Origin: an uncultured bacterium
GTDB lineage: Bacteria; Actinomycetota; Coriobacteriia; Coriobacteriales; Eggerthellaceae
DNA: 59,990 nt
Direction of reading: 5' to 3'
Assembly: GCA_905215325.1 (NCBI GenBank)
Contig: CAJMPP010000012.1
Coordinates: 1-59,990 of the forward strand
This document shows positions 1 through 8,344 of this stretch, one piece after another. Within the stretch, counting starts at the first letter, position 1; each line of letters starts with the position of its first letter. Both the position numbers and the translations under genes were made by a program. The notes beneath the pieces were generated by a model. The model did no database searches. It was not told the DNA's origin and worked only from the letters and a program-made list of their open reading frames with translations.

Positions 1-62
1 GCAATCTGCAATCTGCAATCTGCAATCTGCAATCTGCAATCTGCAATCTGCAATCTGCAATC
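1..62. repeat. Tandem heptamer repeat, about 9 copies
   Basis: The unit GCAATCT is repeated without any change for 62 bases and runs off the window edge, so the true copy number is unknown. It lies downstream of the rplA terminator, probably in the rplJ-rplA intergenic region. A 7-bp unit cannot keep a reading frame when copies change, so it is not coding. No function is evident. Confidence 0.95.
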
Positions 63-147
63 AAGATAATGGTATCGAACTCATTTACTACCTAAAGCAC
101 TATGAACCCGCAACCTTGTTTTCGATAACCTATCCGCAGAATATGAA

Positions 148-175
148 AGGAGCGGCCCCGAAGGACCGCTCCTTA
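148..175 (-). terminator. Terminator of the rplK-rplA operon
   Basis: A GC-rich hairpin with a CGAA-type loop lies 22 bases beyond the rplA stop. On the minus strand it is followed by a short U-rich stretch (UUUCAUAUU). It separates rplA from whatever lies upstream, so rplJ-rplL are probably a separate unit here. Confidence 0.75.
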
Positions 176-197
176 TAAGCTGAAATGGCTGAGATGC

Positions 198-908
198 TTA
201 TTCAGCAGCAACCGTGTAGTTCTTGTTCACGGAAGAGTCGACAGCAACACCCGGGGTCATAGTGCCGGAAACGCTGACGGACTTAACGTACTTACCCTTA
301 GCAGCAGCAGGCTTCATGCGCAGAATCTCATCGTAAACAGCGCCGTAGTTCTCAGCGAGCTGCTCGGGAGTGAAACTGGCCTTGCCGATGATGACATGAG
401 CAATACCATAACGGTCAGCACGATACTCCACACGGCCGCCCTTGAGTTCCTTGATAGCCTGAGCAACGTTCGGGGTGACGGTACCGAGCTTCGGGTTCGG
501 CATCAGACCACGGGGGCCGAGGATCTTACCTAGACGGCCAACCTTGCCCATCTGATCAGGAGTGGCAACGGCAGCGTCGAAGTTGAACTCGCCAGCCTGA
601 ATCTGAGCAGTCAGCTCATCGGTACCGACGATGTCAGCGCCAGCCTCGCGAGCAGCGTCAGCTGCAGCGCCCTCAGCGAAGACGGCAACACGGACAGTCT
701 TACCAGAGCCGTTCGGCAGGGAGACCGTGCCGCGCAGCTGCTGATCGGCCTGACGGGTGTCGATACCCAGGCGGAAATGAGCCTCGATGGTCTGATCGAA
801 CTTAGTGGTGGCGACTTCCTTCACCATTGCGAACGCCTCAAGCGGAGCGTAGGTGGCATCGCCGATCTTCTCGACGGCAGCGCGGTAAGCCTTGGAATGC
901 TTTGCCAT
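198..908 (-). CDS. rplA: 50S ribosomal protein L1
   Basis: This is ribosomal protein L1, which forms the L1 stalk of the large subunit and in many bacteria also represses its own mRNA. The protein has 236 residues, the usual length, and carries the typical block LGPRGLMPNPKLGTV in its middle. The start begins MAKHSKAYRAA and is preceded by an AAAGGA ribosome-binding site; a longer frame upstream has no such site and is not conserved-looking. It follows rplK in the same direction with about 95 bases between them, the standard L11-L1 pairing. A terminator hairpin follows. Confidence 0.97.
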   Translation of the reverse strand: MAKHSKAYRAAVEKIGDATYAPLEAFAMVKEVATTKFDQTIEAHFRLGIDTRQADQQLRGTVSLPNGSGKTVRVAVFAEGAAADAAREAGADIVGTDELTAQIQAGEFNFDAAVATPDQMGKVGRLGKILGPRGLMPNPKLGTVTPNVAQAIKELKGGRVEYRADRYGIAHVIIGKASFTPEQLAENYGAVYDEILRMKPAAAKGKYVKSVSVSGTMTPGVAVDSSVNKNYTVAAE

Positions 909-1004
909 GATAGTTCCTTTCGTGGTTCGTAGCGAGCTTATGCGGCTTCTAACGCAAAGCCCTTCCACTTTCCAAAATCCAATGCATCTAACGATGCGAA
1001 ATTA

Positions 1005-1496
1005 CTAGGCCTCGCCCCTGAGGATAGCGGCCAGCTTCTTAGAAGGCACATAGGTCTTCTTCATCTCGACGCCCTCAACGCGAACGCCCATGGAGCGAGC
1101 GGTACCGGCAACGATGCGCATAGCAGCATCGATGTCATTGGCGTTCAGGTCGGGCAGCTTGATCTCAGCGATCTCGCGGAGCTGATCCTGGGTAAGGGTA
1201 CCCACGAACTTCAGCTGCGGGATGCCGGAAGCGGACTTCAGGCCCAGCTTCTCCTTGATCAGCACGGCCGCCGGCGGGGTCTTGCAGACGAAGGTGAAGG
1301 ACTTGTCCTCGTACACCGTGATCTCGACAGGGATGATGGTGCCCTTCTGCTCCTGCGTCTGAGCGTTGAACGCCTGGCAGAACTGCATGATGTTGACACC
1401 CTGAGCACCCAGAGCCGGGCCGACGGGCGGGGCCGGATTCGCAGCGCCAGCAGGAATCTGCAGCTTAACGAAGCCGGTAACTTTCTTCTCAGCCAT
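1005..1496 (-). CDS. rplK: 50S ribosomal protein L11
   Basis: Ribosomal protein L11 binds 23S rRNA at the GTPase-associated centre. The N-terminal signature PAGAANPAPPVGPALG is present. The protein has 163 residues against about 141 usually; the surplus is a C-terminal tail after the normal end near GTARSMGV, reading VEMKKTYVPSKKLAAILRGEA in part. Such a tail is unusual but is in frame and ends cleanly. The start follows a GAAAGG site. It sits between nusG and rplA, as in most bacteria. Confidence 0.96.
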   Translation of the reverse strand: MAEKKVTGFVKLQIPAGAANPAPPVGPALGAQGVNIMQFCQAFNAQTQEQKGTIIPVEITVYEDKSFTFVCKTPPAAVLIKEKLGLKSASGIPQLKFVGTLTQDQLREIAEIKLPDLNANDIDAAMRIVAGTARSMGVRVEGVEMKKTYVPSKKLAAILRGEA

Positions 1497-1598
1497 TCTA
1501 ATTACCTTTCAAAATGCTTTTGCACTATATATCTTCACAGCCTAAGGAATGAGAAGCCCCGGTCCACGCGGGCACGCCTTAAAACTGCAGAGACCATT

Positions 1599-2129
1599 CT
1601 ATATGCAGGAAACCTGATCGAACGAAAGCTCCACCGGGGTTTCACGACCGAAGATCGAAACCATGACCTTGACCTTACCGGCATCAGGCATAACCTCGGA
1701 AACAACGCCATCAAACTCGGCCAGAGGACCGGAAACGACCTTGACGGCCTGCCCTGCCTCAAGATTAGTAGAGGTCTTCTTCGGGGCTTCGTGACTAGTA
1801 CGCTTCATGATTTTGTTGTACTCGTCACGAGTAAGCGGCGCAGGCTTGCTATCTGCACCGACAAAACCGGTAACACCGGGAGTATTGCGAACAGCAGCCC
1901 AGCTACGATCATCAAGCTCCATGCGAACGAGCACGTAACCGGGGAACACCTTCTTTTCGCTTTCCTTACGACGACCGCCCTCTTTAATCTCAGTAACGGT
2001 CTCAGTAGGAATCTCGATAGCGAAGACATTGTTCTCAAGACCCATGGTTTCGATGCGGGTTTCAAGGTTCGTCTTCACCTTGTTCTCATAGCCGGAGTAG
2101 GTGTGAAGCACATACCACTTCTTCGACAT
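1599..2129 (-). CDS. nusG: Transcription termination/antitermination factor NusG
   Basis: NusG binds RNA polymerase and links transcription to translation or to Rho. The 176-residue protein begins with the NGN motif KWYVLHTYSGYENK, contains VFPGYVLVRM and ends with a KOW domain that includes GPLAEFDGVV. It starts 3 bases after the secE stop, so the two are co-transcribed and probably translationally coupled. The order secE-nusG-rplK-rplA is the classical one. Confidence 0.97.
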   Translation of the reverse strand: MSKKWYVLHTYSGYENKVKTNLETRIETMGLENNVFAIEIPTETVTEIKEGGRRKESEKKVFPGYVLVRMELDDRSWAAVRNTPGVTGFVGADSKPAPLTRDEYNKIMKRTSHEAPKKTSTNLEAGQAVKVVSGPLAEFDGVVSEVMPDAGKVKVMVSIFGRETPVELSFDQVSCI

Positions 2130-2132
2130 GCC

Positions 2133-2567
2133 TTAAGCCCCCAATCCGGAAATCAAAAACAACAGCGGCGTGATAATGCCATTGTCAAGAACAGCAACAT
2201 AAATACCGAAGAAGAGAAGTGCTGCGACCACGACAATGCTCCAACGAAGAACGTCCTGACGGCTGGGCCAAGTAACGCGCTTCATCTCAGCCTTGACATC
2301 CTTGAGGAACTGAAAACGCTTCTTCTTGGGCTTAGCAGCTTTCTTCTCGGCCTTCTTTTCAACAGCCTTGCTCTGCTTAGCGTCTTTTGCAGAATCAGCA
2401 GCCTGAGAAGTTTTACCAAACAGCTTCTTCTTAGGAGCTTCGGTATCAGCGCTTTCGCCCTGAGCTTGTTTCAATGCCTCAGCAGCAGCTTCGGCCTGAC
2501 GAGCTTCCTTGCGAGCGGCGCGAGCGGCAGATGCCTTCGCACGCTGAGTTTTTGATTTCTTAGCCAT
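2133..2567 (-). CDS. secE: Preprotein translocase subunit SecE with long N-terminal extension
   Basis: SecE clamps SecY in the Sec translocon. The C-terminal 60 residues are the recognisable part: LKDVKAEMKRVTWPSR, the amphipathic SecE signature, followed by one membrane segment. The first 80 or so residues are a low-complexity Ala/Lys/Glu-rich extension of unknown role; single-membrane-span SecE proteins are often only about 60 residues, so this is long, as is common in actinobacteria. An AAAGGA site precedes the start. tRNA-Trp lies just upstream. Confidence 0.93.
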   Translation of the reverse strand: MAKKSKTQRAKASAARAARKEARQAEAAAEALKQAQGESADTEAPKKKLFGKTSQAADSAKDAKQSKAVEKKAEKKAAKPKKKRFQFLKDVKAEMKRVTWPSRQDVLRWSIVVVAALLFFGIYVAVLDNGIITPLLFLISGLGA

Positions 2568-2673
2568 CTGATTCCTTTAGGGATCGTTTTACCTCTAAAC
2601 GCCAAACAAGCAGCCTGGCATCAAGCTGCTAATCAATTCAGCAACCTGACTACAAGCTGCTCGCTATTCGAGC

Positions 2674-2750
2674 TGGCAGGCCAGGAGGGACTCGAACCCC
2701 CAACATGCGGTTTTGGAGACCGCCGCTCTACCAATTGGAGCTACTGGCCT
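2674..2750 (-). tRNA. tRNA-Trp (CCA anticodon)
   Basis: A full cloverleaf is visible with acceptor stem AGGCCAG/CTGGCCT, anticodon CCA in the loop CTCCAAA, the T-arm GTTCGAGTC and an encoded 3' CCA. It lies between rpmG and secE, a placement seen in many actinobacteria and Firmicutes. Confidence 0.96.
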
Positions 2751-2773
2751 ATGCCCGTGCTAACCTCTGAAAA

Positions 2774-2923
2774 CTATCGGGTTTCCTTATGCAGCGTGTG
2801 CTTCTGGCACCACTTGCAATACTTCTTCAACTCGATACGATCAGGGTTGTTCTGCTTGTTCTTCTTGGTCGTGTAGTTACGGCGCTTGCACTCCGTACAC
2901 GCCAAGGTAACCATCGTGCGCAT
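2774..2923 (-). CDS. rpmG: 50S ribosomal protein L33
   Basis: A 49-residue protein beginning MRTMVTLACTECKRRNY, with a second CxxC near the end (CKWCQ). It is the zinc-ribbon form of L33 (C+ type). An AAGGAG ribosome-binding site lies just ahead of the ATG. It sits between the tuf terminator and tRNA-Trp, the usual rpmG-secE-nusG arrangement. It is easy to miss because it is so short. Confidence 0.95.
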   Translation of the reverse strand: MRTMVTLACTECKRRNYTTKKNKQNNPDRIELKKYCKWCQKHTLHKETR

Positions 2924-2981
2924 GAACTCTCCTTATAAGCCGTATTCAAACAAGCTTGAACGCATACACATGAATCTTAAG

Positions 2982-3009
2982 AAAGGGCCCGCCCGAAAGC
3001 GGGCCCTTT
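2982..3009 (-). terminator. Terminator downstream of tuf
   Basis: An 11-bp perfect GC-rich stem with a 6-base loop lies 18 bases after the tuf stop and is followed on the minus strand by UUUCUU. It should separate tuf from rpmG. Confidence 0.85.
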
Positions 3010-3027
3010 AAACACTGCAGCTTAAAA

Positions 3028-4230
<1,203 letters not shown>

Positions 4231-4270
4231 GTTTCATCCTCCTTATAAGGATCGCTTTCGCGAAACGAAT

Positions 4271-4300
4271 CTAAAATAAAGCGCCCGATAAATCGGGCGC
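4271..4300 (-). terminator. Terminator after the tRNA cluster
   Basis: A perfect 8-bp stem GCGCCCGA/TCGGGCGC is followed on the minus strand by UUUAUUUU. It lies 12 bases after tRNA-Met and 40 bases ahead of tuf, so it can end tRNA transcripts or attenuate tuf expression. Confidence 0.75.
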
Positions 4301-4311
4301 AGTGTAAGTAT

Positions 4312-4388
4312 TGGTAGCGGTGACTGGATTCGAACCAGTGACGCCACGGGTATGAACCGTGTGCTCTAACCAACTGAGCTACACCGCC
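4312..4388 (-). tRNA. tRNA-Met (CAT anticodon)
   Basis: The cloverleaf has anticodon CAT in the loop TTCATAC and an encoded CCA. The anticodon stem CACGG/CCGTG lacks the three consecutive G-C pairs of initiator tRNA, so it is most likely the elongator. A lysidine-modified tRNA-Ile2 also has a CAT gene sequence and is not fully excluded. Confidence 0.9.
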
Positions 4389-4395
4389 AAAAAGC

Positions 4396-4471
<76 letters not shown>

Positions 4472-4477
4472 GAAAGA

Positions 4478-4562
4478 TGGTGGGCGCGCTAGGATTCGAA
4501 CCTAGGTAGACAGAGTCAACGGGTTTACAGCCCGTCCCCTTTAACCACTCGGGCACACGCCC
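4478..4562 (-). tRNA. tRNA-Tyr (GTA anticodon)
   Basis: An 85-base class II tRNA with a long variable arm, acceptor stem GGGCGTG/CGCGCCC, anticodon GTA in CTGTAAA and an encoded CCA. It is the first gene after the promoters and only 6 bases from tRNA-Thr. Confidence 0.95.
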
Positions 4563-4643
4563 ATGTTTCGCTGCTTAATTCATGTGCATTTATCAAGCTG
4601 CCTGCTTGCGGATCGGTGAGAACCCGAACGCGCGAGCAGTGGA

Positions 4644-4672
4644 ATCATACGCTAGCTGAGAAACCGTGTCAA
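4644..4672 (-). promoter_or_regulatory. Proximal tRNA-operon promoter
   Basis: On the minus strand TTGACA and TATGAT are separated by exactly 17 bases, which is almost the sigma-70 consensus. The predicted start lies about 75 bases ahead of tRNA-Tyr. This strength fits a stable RNA/EF-Tu operon. Confidence 0.9.
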
Positions 4673-4814
4673 CCCTTTACACGGCCTCGGGTGTATCCTC
4701 TTCAAACCTTCGCAAAGCTTTGAATCCTTATCACCCGTTGCTGTAAGCTGTTCGGCTTTCCAGCAGGCGTTCCACTTCGAAGCTCGCTGTCGTGAGCTCC
4801 GCAAGCGAGGTAGT

Positions 4815-4843
4815 ATATTACGGGATAGTAGACGTTGTGGCAA
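4815..4843 (-). promoter_or_regulatory. Distal candidate promoter ahead of the tRNA operon
   Basis: TTGCCA and TAATAT are separated by 17 bases on the minus strand, about 170 bases upstream of the proximal promoter. It could be a second promoter for the tRNA-tuf unit or drive a short separate RNA; no gene lies between the two promoters. Confidence 0.55.
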
Positions 4844-5082
4844 CCCCTTTTTTCAACTTTTTTTGAAAGATGGAACTTCTTCTTCAGGATTGCTTCGGCC
4901 TTGCTCGCAAGGTATTTGCTATTTCCCCTGTTCAGCTTTAGGTATGTTGCTGCTCGGCACTATTGGGAGAACGAAAACCCGAGCGAACGGCCGTTGCCTT
5001 CAGCATGGTGTTGCTTTGGTTCGATTGAAGGCACGGCTACTCCTCCTATATATCGCCTGTCCACGATGCACCCTAAAACCAA
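4844..5082. other. Gene-free stretch between the tRNA operon and the NlpC/P60 gene
   Basis: This part of a longer intergenic gap (4563-5136) has lower GC than its surroundings and several T-runs. No frame in it has a ribosome-binding site with plausible protein content, and I see no RNA family. Apart from the promoters and terminator listed at its edges I see nothing in it. Confidence 0.6.
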
Positions 5083-5112
5083 ACCGAGGGAAGGCCTTTG
5101 CCTTCCCTCGGT
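5083..5112 (-). terminator. Terminator of the NlpC/P60 gene
   Basis: A perfect 13-bp stem (ACCGAGGGAAGGC with its complement) and a 4-base loop lie 24 bases past the stop, followed on the minus strand by UUGGUUUU. Confidence 0.85.
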
Positions 5113-5136
5113 TGCATGCACATGAGGTTGTATCTT

Positions 5137-6327
5137 CTAGAACTGCAGTGCGTTCGTAAAGTTCGACCACGAAAGCGAGTCGGTATTGCGGACACATGCG
5201 CCGAACGTGGGAGCATGCACATAGGGAGTTCCGCCGTAGCCGCCGGCGATTCCCACGTGGCCATAACGCCACAAAACATCACCCGGACGCGCCTCGCTGA
5301 CGGATACCACTCGAGTAGCACGAGCCATCTGAGCCTCGCTTTGATGCGGCAGTTCAATGCCAAGCTGACGATATGCCCACGTGACCAAGCCGGAGCAGTC
5401 GAACGAATCAGGTCCCTCGGCGCCCCAAACGTATGGGCAGCCGATACGCGAGCAAGCGTAGGAATAAGCAGCGCTGTTGTCTCCCGCGGAGCCGCCGCCG
5501 CTAGGATAGACGATGGTGCTTCCACCGCCGCTGCTGCTTCCGCCACCACCCTGGTTGCCGCCCTCATTGCCGCCACCGCCCTGGTTGCCGCCATCGTTGC
5601 TTCCGCCGCCCTGGTTGCCACCGCCGTTACCGCCGGCAGCCGCAGCTGCAGCTTCCGCCTCTGCCTGTGCCTGGGCAGCCGCTGCGGCAGCGGCCGCAGC
5701 CTGCTCCTGCTCAAGCAGAGCACGCGCCTCTTCGTCGAGGGAGTTCATAAGTTCGGTGGCGTTTTGCACCTTGACCTGAACCTCATCGTGGATTTGCTTG
5801 CATTCCGCAGCCTTCTGGGCAGCGATCTGCTCCTGACGCGCAAATTCGTCTTTAGCCGCCTGAAGCTGCTCGCGAGCGGCCTTGGTCTGGTCGACCAGAT
5901 CAGCGTCGTTGGCGTTGATCTGGTTCAGCAGCTCCCAATTCTGCGTGAACTCGGCAAAAGAGGAAGCACCCAGCAGAAAATCGATGAACGTGGTGGAGCC
6001 GGAGCGGTACATGCTGCGGGCGCGCGTGCTCAGGCGATCTTGCAGACCCTCGATTTCCTCAGTGGTCTCGTCGATCTTAACCTGCTGCTCCTCCATGGAG
6101 CGCTGGGCGCTTTCCTGCTCGTCAAGAGCGGCATAGTAGTTTTCGCCGGCAGTTTCGAGATCGGCCTGCAAGCCGACCAGCTGATTGCGAACGGCATCCG
6201 CCTCGGCCTGCTTCTCGGCGGCCGTTTCAGCAAACGCGAACTCGGGGATGATAAGCGACGTGGCGCCAAGCGCTGCTGCGCCGCCGATGAATGCTCGCCT
6301 GCTGAGATCGATTATAGATTGGCTCAT
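5137..6327 (-). CDS. Tat-exported NlpC/P60 peptidoglycan hydrolase
   Basis: A 396-residue secreted cell-wall hydrolase. The start MSQSIIDLSRRAFIGG follows an AGGAGG site; SRRAFIG is a twin-arginine motif, followed by a hydrophobic stretch and a likely cleavage after AFA. Next comes a coiled coil rich in Glu, Gln and Ala (about residues 30-240), then a Gly/Asn/Ser/Gln linker, then a C-terminal NlpC/P60 domain with the catalytic Cys in FDCSGLV and the His in YGHVGIA. NlpC/P60 enzymes cleave the D-Glu to diamino acid bond. The architecture resembles RipA and PcsB-type hydrolases, which usually use Sec rather than Tat. It has its own terminator and no evident operon partner. Confidence 0.9.
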   Translation of the reverse strand: MSQSIIDLSRRAFIGGAAALGATSLIIPEFAFAETAAEKQAEADAVRNQLVGLQADLETAGENYYAALDEQESAQRSMEEQQVKIDETTEEIEGLQDRLSTRARSMYRSGSTTFIDFLLGASSFAEFTQNWELLNQINANDADLVDQTKAAREQLQAAKDEFARQEQIAAQKAAECKQIHDEVQVKVQNATELMNSLDEEARALLEQEQAAAAAAAAAQAQAEAEAAAAAAGGNGGGNQGGGSNDGGNQGGGGNEGGNQGGGGSSSGGGSTIVYPSGGGSAGDNSAAYSYACSRIGCPYVWGAEGPDSFDCSGLVTWAYRQLGIELPHQSEAQMARATRVVSVSEARPGDVLWRYGHVGIAGGYGGTPYVHAPTFGACVRNTDSLSWSNFTNALQF

Positions 6328-6480
6328 CCAAGAACCTCCTAGATTGAGCTTAGGTACTGTGATTACGGGCTTAGCATCGCATATGATAGCACGGAGAACG
6401 GTTGCAGGAAAAACGCTTGTGTGCATGCGTTCATAAAACCAGTTCATGCGTATGCTTTTACGCAGATCTCCGAAAACGCG

Positions 6481-6516
6481 AAACGGGGAAGGAAACCTGA
6501 AGCCCCTTCCCCGTTT
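6481..6516 (-). terminator. Terminator of the putP-like gene
   Basis: A perfect 12-bp stem (AAACGGGGAAGG and complement) with a 12-base loop lies 27 bases after the stop; the minus strand continues CGUUUUC. Confidence 0.8.
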
Positions 6517-6543
6517 GAATACCTATATATGCGCCACGTACAG

Positions 6544-8133
6544 CTATGCAGCCGTAGGATTCACATCCTCATCCATACGCGCCTCAGTGTAGTGATCGAA
6601 CTCATCGTAAATCTCCTGCGAGGGCTCTGCCGTAAGCTTCGACACCACGAAGATGCACACTAACGAGATGATGAAGGCAGGCAGAAGCTCATAGATGCCG
6701 AACACGCCGCCGAGCGGCTTGATGAGGTTATGCCAAACCACCACCGTGATCGCACCGCCGAGCATGCCCGCGAGCGCGCCGGGCAGGTTCGTGCGACGCC
6801 AATACAGGCTGCACAGCACAAGCGGGCCGAACGATGCGCCAAGGCCCGCCCAGGCATAAGAGACGACACGGAAGATGACGGAGTTCTCATCAAGGGCGAT
6901 GACGATGCCGATGATCATGACCACGGCCAACGTGATGCGGGAGACGATCATGACCTGACGATCGGTGGCATCGCGCTTGATGATGCCGCGGAAGATGTTC
7001 TCGGCAACCGAGGAACCGGTGATGAGCAGATACGAAGAAGCAGAGGACATGGACGCCGCCAAGATGCCGGACACCACCACGCCGCACATGAAGGCGGGCA
7101 GGATCATCTGGGCGATGACGATGAAGATGTTCTCAGCAGCCGCATTGGTGCCGAAATAGGTGGGCAGCATGGCGCGGCCGATGAAGCCGATGCACAGGGC
7201 GCACACCATGGAGATGACGACCCACACCACGGCGATAATGCGCGATTGACGAACCTCTTCAGCCGAGCGGATGCCCAGGAAGCGAACGAGCACCTGCGGC
7301 ATGCCGAAGTAGCCAAGGCCCCAAGCCAAGGTGGAGATGATGGTGAGGATGCCGAAATCGGTAGGCTCACCGAACAGCGGCTGATCACCCTGGACCGCCT
7401 GCAAGCCCGTAGCAGCATCCATAATGGGCGTGGTGAGCTGCCCGCCGTTCAAGAAGCCGGGGATGTTCTGCAGGAAGGCCACCGTCACATCGACGCCGCC
7501 GACGGAGGCAATAGAGCCGATAAGCACCACGGCAAGCGCGAAGAACATCAAGCAGCCCTGGATGAAGTCGGTTGCCACAACCGAAAGATAACCGCCCACC
7601 AGCGTATAGGCGAATACGACAACGGCGCCGAAGATCATCATGGCCGCATAGTCGATGCCGAACAGCGTATGGAACAGCTTGCCGCAGGTGACGAAGCAGC
7701 TTCCCGTATACACGCAGAAGAACAGCAAGATGATGACCGCTGCCACCGTGGACAGGATGTTCTTCTTGTCATGGAAGCGGTTGGAGAAGAAGGCCGGGAT
7801 GGTGATGGCGTGCACGCGCTCGGAGTACTGACGCAGGCGCTTGGCCACGAACAACCAGTTCAAATACGTGCCGATAGCAAGGCCGATGCAAGTCCACATG
7901 GCCTCGGAGGCGCCGAAAAAGTAAGCAAGACCGGGAATGCCCATGAGCAGGTAGCCCGACATGTCGGATGCCTCGGCGGACAACGCCGTAAACCACGGGC
8001 CTACCTTACGACCGCCGATGAAGTACTCGTCGGTAGAGGAGTTCGAGCGCTTGGCGTAGGAGAAACCCACTGCCAGCACCACGACGAAGTAGATAACCAT
8101 GGCCAAAACGACCAGCAAATCATTCGATTCCAT
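6544..8133 (-). CDS. putP: Sodium/proline symporter family protein
   Basis: A 529-residue membrane protein of the sodium:solute symporter family (SSS, PutP branch), with about 12-13 membrane segments. Family hallmarks include the early segment FIGGRKVGPWFTALSAEASDMSG, which contains the sodium-site region, and WGLGYFGMPQVLVRFLG in the middle. PutP imports proline with Na+; the substrate here is inferred from family only. The ribosome-binding site ahead of the ATG is weak. It is transcribed divergently from the aminotransferase gene, and the shared upstream region holds a palindrome. Confidence 0.88.
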   Translation of the reverse strand: MESNDLLVVLAMVIYFVVVLAVGFSYAKRSNSSTDEYFIGGRKVGPWFTALSAEASDMSGYLLMGIPGLAYFFGASEAMWTCIGLAIGTYLNWLFVAKRLRQYSERVHAITIPAFFSNRFHDKKNILSTVAAVIILLFFCVYTGSCFVTCGKLFHTLFGIDYAAMMIFGAVVVFAYTLVGGYLSVVATDFIQGCLMFFALAVVLIGSIASVGGVDVTVAFLQNIPGFLNGGQLTTPIMDAATGLQAVQGDQPLFGEPTDFGILTIISTLAWGLGYFGMPQVLVRFLGIRSAEEVRQSRIIAVVWVVISMVCALCIGFIGRAMLPTYFGTNAAAENIFIVIAQMILPAFMCGVVVSGILAASMSSASSYLLITGSSVAENIFRGIIKRDATDRQVMIVSRITLAVVMIIGIVIALDENSVIFRVVSYAWAGLGASFGPLVLCSLYWRRTNLPGALAGMLGGAITVVVWHNLIKPLGGVFGIYELLPAFIISLVCIFVVSKLTAEPSQEIYDEFDHYTEARMDEDVNPTAA

Positions 8134-8246
8134 GTTCTGTGCCCGCCCCTTATGCCGTTTTCAAGCCCATTCCCCAGGCAAACCGCACGGCCCTCCAGCC
8201 GGCATCGCCGAAATCCGGGAAACGGACGCATTTAACGACCGGTCGA

Positions 8247-8274
8247 TTGTTTACATTGACGCTGGGATTATACT
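8247..8274 (+). promoter_or_regulatory. Candidate promoter of the aminotransferase gene
   Basis: TTGTTT and TATACT are separated by 16 bases, about 70 bases ahead of the start codon. On the other strand the same segment contains TATAAT, so divergent promoters may overlap here. Confidence 0.5.
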
Positions 8275-8282
8275 TGACTTTG

Positions 8283-8297
8283 CCTACCTCAGGTAGG
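8283..8297. promoter_or_regulatory. Perfect 15-bp palindrome, candidate operator
   Basis: CCTACCTCAGGTAGG is a perfect inverted repeat (7-bp arms, 1-base centre) just downstream of the plus-strand -10 box and upstream of a minus-strand TATAAT. This is a typical place for a repressor or activator site controlling both divergent genes. The regulator is unknown. Confidence 0.5.
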
Positions 8298-8344
8298 TGT
8301 TTTCGATTGTTCTTACCCCGCAAACGGCGAAAGGATGCACCACG

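Noticed and set aside
1..62. CRISPR array
   Set aside because: Repeats are 7 bp and contiguous without spacers.
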